This document shows, in pieces, positions 60,730 to 64,000 of a stretch of 64,000 bases of DNA. The position numbers and the translations under genes are program-made. Source of the DNA: JAJTCH01 sp040386195 (GTDB lineage Bacteria; Pseudomonadota; Alphaproteobacteria; Rickettsiales; UBA1997); contig JAZKFV010000012.1 in the NCBI GenBank assembly GCA_040386195.1, positions 62,001-126,000 of the forward strand. Direction: 5' to 3'. The notes under the pieces were generated by a model. It had not been told where the DNA came from, searched no databases, and saw only the letters and a list, made by a program, of their open reading frames with translations. The number at the start of each line of letters is the position of its first letter. The stretch's first letter is position 1.

Positions 60730-62553
60730 GTGAACACCCAAAATTCTCCCGCATCAATCCTTCAAAAAATCTTCGGTTATAAAAACTTTCGCGGCGCGCA
60801 GGAAGAAATTATCGACCACATTATTTCCGGCAAAAATGCTTTAGTTTTAATGCCCACTGGCGGCGGAAAATCTTTTTGTTACCAAATTCCAGCTTTGTGT
60901 TTAGACGGTGTGGCGGTGGTGATTTCGCCTTTAATTGCGCTGATGCAAGATCAGGTTTTGGCGCTTAAAGAATATGGAGTTGCGGCTGAAGCGATTAACT
61001 CTTCAATGTCTTATGGACAAATCGAAAAAGTTAAAAATTCTCTTACCAATCAACAATTAAAACTACTTTACGTTTCGCCGGAAAGATTATTAATGCCGGA
61101 GTTTTTAGAATTTTTAACCAGCATAAAAATTTCATTATTTGCCATCGACGAAGCTCATTGCGTTTCGCAATGGGGGCACGATTTTCGTCCGGTTTATACT
61201 CAGCTTGCTATTTTGCAAAATAAATTCCCCAATGTGGTTAGAATGGCTCTAACCGCCACCGCCGATGTTCCAACCCGCCAAGATATTATTGAAAAACTCG
61301 GATTAAAAAATGCCAAAACTTTTTTAACCAGCTTTGATCGCCCCAATATTCACTACGCAATTTGCTCACGCAATAACAGCAAAAAACAATTATTAGAATT
61401 TATTAAAAGCAAACATTCTGGCGATAGCGGAATTGTTTATTGTTTATCGCGAAACAAAACTGAAGAAATTGCTGCATGGTTAAAAGAAGAAGGATTCAAC
61501 GCTTTTGCCTATCACGGCGCAATGAGCGGCGCGGATCGCCAGAAAAGCCAAGAAAAATTTATTTATCAAGAAAGTGCCATAATGGTGGCAACAATTGCTT
61601 TTGGAATGGGCATTGACAAGCCCGATGTTCGTTTTGTGGCGCATTTAAATATTCCCAAAAACATTGAAGCCTATTATCAAGAAACCGGCAGAGCAGGGCG
61701 CGACGGGCTGGCGGCAGATGCTTGGATGTGTTATGGAATGCAAGATGTGATGATGCAAAGAAATTTTATTGCTGAATCAAATGCTGATGAAAATCAAAAA
61801 CGCATTGAGAATCAAAAATTAAATTCTTTGCTTGGGCTTTGCGAAGCTTCTAATTGTCGCCGGCAAATTCTCTTGGAATATTTTGGTGAAAAAACCAGCA
61901 AACCTTGCGGCAATTGCGATATTTGTCAAAATCCGCCCCAAACTTTTGACGGAACTATTGCCGCGCAAAAAGCCATTTCCTGCGCCTATCGCACTGGGCA
62001 AATTTTTGGTGTGGCATATTTGATTGATGTTTTACTTGGCGCGGATGATCAAAGAATCAAAAATTTTAATCATGATCAAATTAGTGTTTTTGGCATTGGC
62101 AAAGAATTTAGCAAGGCTGAATGGCAAAATATTTTTCGTCAATTAGTGGCGATGAATTTATTAAAGGTTGATATTGCTGGTCACGGTGGCATAAAAATTA
62201 CTATGCAAGGGCAAGATTTTTTGCGTGATAAAAAGCGAGTGATTCAAATGCGTCGATACGAAAAAGTTGTGAAGATTAAAGACAAGCCAATCAAAATCAG
62301 CACCGCAAGAATTAATTTAGAATTAGAAAGCGAAGCAGAAAATATTCTATTCGCCAAACTCAAAGCCAAACGCCTAGAAATCTCCAAAGCCCACAACCTC
62401 CCGCCTTACATTATTTTTCACGATAAAACTTTGATTGAAATGGTAAAATCCAAACCACAAAATTTTGCCGAAATGCTAAAAATCAGCGGCGTTGGACAGC
62501 AGAAAATTGATAAATATGGTGAGGATTTTTTACGGATTATTTTGAGTTTGTAA
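60730..62553 (+). CDS. recQ: ATP-dependent DNA helicase RecQ
   Basis: RecQ unwinds DNA in recombination and fork repair. The 607-residue protein starts with GTG and has motif 0 FRGAQEEII near 19, Walker A MPTGGGKS near 41-48, DEAH (Asp-Glu-Ala-His near 140) and the motif VI segment QETGRAGRDG near 317. The RQC zinc site is C..C (CEASNCRRQILLEYFGE near 376, then CGNCDIC near 400). An HRDC domain closes the protein (about 530-605). It follows aroC by 10 bases. Confidence 0.97.
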   Translation: MNTQNSPASILQKIFGYKNFRGAQEEIIDHIISGKNALVLMPTGGGKSFCYQIPALCLDGVAVVISPLIALMQDQVLALKEYGVAAEAINSSMSYGQIEKVKNSLTNQQLKLLYVSPERLLMPEFLEFLTSIKISLFAIDEAHCVSQWGHDFRPVYTQLAILQNKFPNVVRMALTATADVPTRQDIIEKLGLKNAKTFLTSFDRPNIHYAICSRNNSKKQLLEFIKSKHSGDSGIVYCLSRNKTEEIAAWLKEEGFNAFAYHGAMSGADRQKSQEKFIYQESAIMVATIAFGMGIDKPDVRFVAHLNIPKNIEAYYQETGRAGRDGLAADAWMCYGMQDVMMQRNFIAESNADENQKRIENQKLNSLLGLCEASNCRRQILLEYFGEKTSKPCGNCDICQNPPQTFDGTIAAQKAISCAYRTGQIFGVAYLIDVLLGADDQRIKNFNHDQISVFGIGKEFSKAEWQNIFRQLVAMNLLKVDIAGHGGIKITMQGQDFLRDKKRVIQMRRYEKVVKIKDKPIKISTARINLELESEAENILFAKLKAKRLEISKAHNLPPYIIFHDKTLIEMVKSKPQNFAEMLKISGVGQQKIDKYGEDFLRIILSL

Positions 62554-62581
62554 AAAAATATTGCTGCAATACAAATTTTAG

Positions 62582-62616
62582 TTTGTTATATTTTTTTATC
62601 ATTTTATTATAACAAA
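62582..62616. repeat. 9-bp inverted repeat in the recQ downstream gap
   Basis: TTTGTTATA (62582-62590) and TATAACAAA (62608-62616) are exact reverse complements around a T-rich 17-base spacer, between recQ and the next gene. It lacks a clear T-tract after the right arm; it may be an operator or only AT-rich chance. Confidence 0.3.
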
Positions 62617-62665
62617 ATCTTATCAAAATTCACCACTAACCGCAAACAAAATTCAAAAACAAACT

Positions 62666-63667
62666 ATGCAAAAATCAACAATCAAAAAACTTCTAATCAC
62701 CACCACAATAATTTTATCCCCAATTCTTTACTGGCAAATCAAATATCCAAGTTACACCTATAGATACAAAGTGACTGTTGAGGTTGAAACTCCGCAAGGA
62801 ATTAAAACTGGGTCTAGTGTGGTTGAGGTGCATACAAATCGATATCCTGGCTGGGTGATTCTTAGTAGTGCTAATGTTGTGGTTGATAAAAAGATCAAGG
62901 GTGAAGGAACGATTGTGGATATTGCAGAAGGCAAAACCCTATTTGTTTTATTAAACGGCGCTCCTTCAGAAGGCAATCCTCATGCCTTGATATATAATGC
63001 AGTTAAAGCTCCAGAGGGTTATGGCCGATACGATAAATATTATGCGAATACGAAGAATGCCAAAGGAATTCTACCAAGAGATAAATATCCCCGAATGGTG
63101 AGTGCCGTCAAAGATCAAGATGGGCAGGTTAAATTTACAATTGTTGAACGAACAGGATCTGTTTCGGAGCTGGTAGCTAATTTTTTTGCCGCAATAGAAG
63201 GTGATTCCAAAAAATCTGATTTTGATAATTTTATCAGGGAACGTAATTTAAAAAACTTATATGAAAAAATCAAAGATCATAAAACAATATTATCAGATTC
63301 AGAAGCCTTGTTGATGCTGAGTGATTTAGTTTCTTATATGCAGCAAAAAAACAATAAATTTGATCCTGAGATCAAAAATATCAAGTGGTTATCGGAATAT
63401 GAAACGAAGAAGGCTCTATCAAAAATAGAGCAAGAACTTAGCGGCGATAAGAATCCCTACCTATTAGTTTTTAAGAGGAGTCCAGAATTAGAAAAAGTTT
63501 TTGGTGAAGGGGTAAGAATTAAGCAGATAACTGTTGAAACTACGAATGATAAGTTGGAGTGGAAGATAGAAAAGTTACCAATATGGAACGAAATAATAAA
63601 ATACGTAGATGATACTGCTAGGGATAGCAACAACTTTACATATTTGCCATTTTCCATCAAGTACTAA
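62666..63667 (+). CDS. Exported or membrane-anchored hypothetical protein
   Basis: The 333-residue protein has one N-terminal hydrophobic segment (about 8-25), then a domain (30-170) beginning YRYKVTVEVETPQGIKTGSSVVEV, a beta-rich start, and a more helical, charged second part (170-300). No Cys is present after the N-terminus and no catalytic motif is recognised. It sits 32 bases before the lipase-like gene on the same strand, so the two may be transcribed together; a role as an immunity or chaperone protein for that lipase would be a guess only. Confidence 0.7.
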   Translation: MQKSTIKKLLITTTIILSPILYWQIKYPSYTYRYKVTVEVETPQGIKTGSSVVEVHTNRYPGWVILSSANVVVDKKIKGEGTIVDIAEGKTLFVLLNGAPSEGNPHALIYNAVKAPEGYGRYDKYYANTKNAKGILPRDKYPRMVSAVKDQDGQVKFTIVERTGSVSELVANFFAAIEGDSKKSDFDNFIRERNLKNLYEKIKDHKTILSDSEALLMLSDLVSYMQQKNNKFDPEIKNIKWLSEYETKKALSKIEQELSGDKNPYLLVFKRSPELEKVFGEGVRIKQITVETTNDKLEWKIEKLPIWNEIIKYVDDTARDSNNFTYLPFSIKY

Positions 63668-63699
63668 TTAAATTATCAACTCAGAATAAAACTAAAATT

Positions 63700-64000
63700 A
63701 TGACAAACAATATAACAAACAAAACCCTCTTAAATGCCATCTTGGCAATGGATTCTTACAACCGTGGATATGGTGAAAAAGTGAAAGATTTGCCAAGTAC
63801 AAAAGGAACAAAAATTGGTAATGCTGTGATTCAAAAACAAAGCGAAATTAATCCAACTTCATCTGAAGTAAACGCCTCCTTCTACGCCATCTCCTACACC
63901 CACAACAACGAAACCATAATCTCCTATCGAGGAACCGATAACGCTCTGGACACTGCAACTGGCTGGACAACTGGTTCTGGCGCCCATAAATCAGACCAAG
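63700..64000 (+). CDS. Lipase-like protein, N-terminal part (cut by the window end)
   Basis: The frame opens with ATG 63700 and stays open for 100 codons to the window end. The stretch NETIISYRGTDNALDTATGW corresponds in pattern to the lipase class 3 oxyanion segment, like IVIAHRGTEGF in the RTX protein at 14757-19241. There is no signal peptide. The GHSxGG nucleophile elbow and any RTX repeats would lie beyond the window. It is probably a second member of the same secreted family; the start of the two proteins differs otherwise. Confidence 0.75.
   Translation, partial: MTNNITNKTLLNAILAMDSYNRGYGEKVKDLPSTKGTKIGNAVIQKQSEINPTSSEVNASFYAISYTHNNETIISYRGTDNALDTATGWTTGSGAHKSDQ

Overview
The window looks like a chromosomal segment of an AT-rich, Gram-negative alphaproteobacterium, most likely Rickettsiales-like or a related host-associated lineage. 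Supporting signs are a rickettsial-style dCTP deaminase, a DUF5334-like exported protein, scattered Mrp/Mnh antiporter subunits, SemiSWEET, a UbiG end, LptC, MltA and lipoprotein/RTX secretion signals. Retention of IlvE, AroC, PurE/PurF, RibH, ThiD/ThiL and FadE argues against an extremely reduced obligate endosymbiont. F-box/LRR, RI-type LRR and ankyrin proteins point to contact with eukaryotes. This placement is inference; no 16S gene is present. Almost no start codon has a recognisable Shine-Dalgarno sequence.

Layout: 1-8 kb holds the ubiG end, a charged hypothetical gene, an exported MsrB, a CsdA/DeaD-type helicase, murA, a Pth-like/ankyrin/glutamine-amidotransferase fusion overlapping murA, and dcd. 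8-20 kb is accessory: a Kef-type antiporter, an F-box/LRR protein, tRNA-Pro(UGG), a DUF5334-like protein, an RI-type LRR protein, a 1494-residue RTX lipase-like protein and a small membrane protein. 20-27 kb holds a membrane nuclease carrying a heptanucleotide repeat inside its coding sequence, ilvE, pncC-mltA, two tandem pilin-like genes and a TlpA-like thioredoxin. 27-36 kb is dense housekeeping: cysS, a ribH-mnhF-mnhG-ctaG operon divergent from mnhE-ligA, bepA, xerD-rnhA and acpS. 36-41 kb has SemiSWEET, a LysR-cupin pair divergent from a minimal histidine kinase, a PolB-like exonuclease and a quinone oxidoreductase.

41-46 kb carries a compact bufferin-type RiPP operon: a DUF2282 precursor (bufA), a second Cys-containing lipoprotein-like peptide, a DUF692/MNIO enzyme (bufB) and a DUF2063 partner (bufC), overlapping thiL; thiD, purE and a RelBE module lie upstream. 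46-63 kb is again mostly housekeeping (murD, mutM, purF-xseB, pgsA, topA-histidine kinase, an outer-membrane barrel, fadE-lptC-aroC, recQ). The window ends in an exported hypothetical protein and the start of a second lipase-like gene.

The best candidates for something new are the three-domain Pth/ankyrin/amidotransferase protein, the bufferin operon with its unusual second precursor, the F-box/LRR effector candidate, and the 7-bp repeat that could switch the nuclease gene on and off by slippage.
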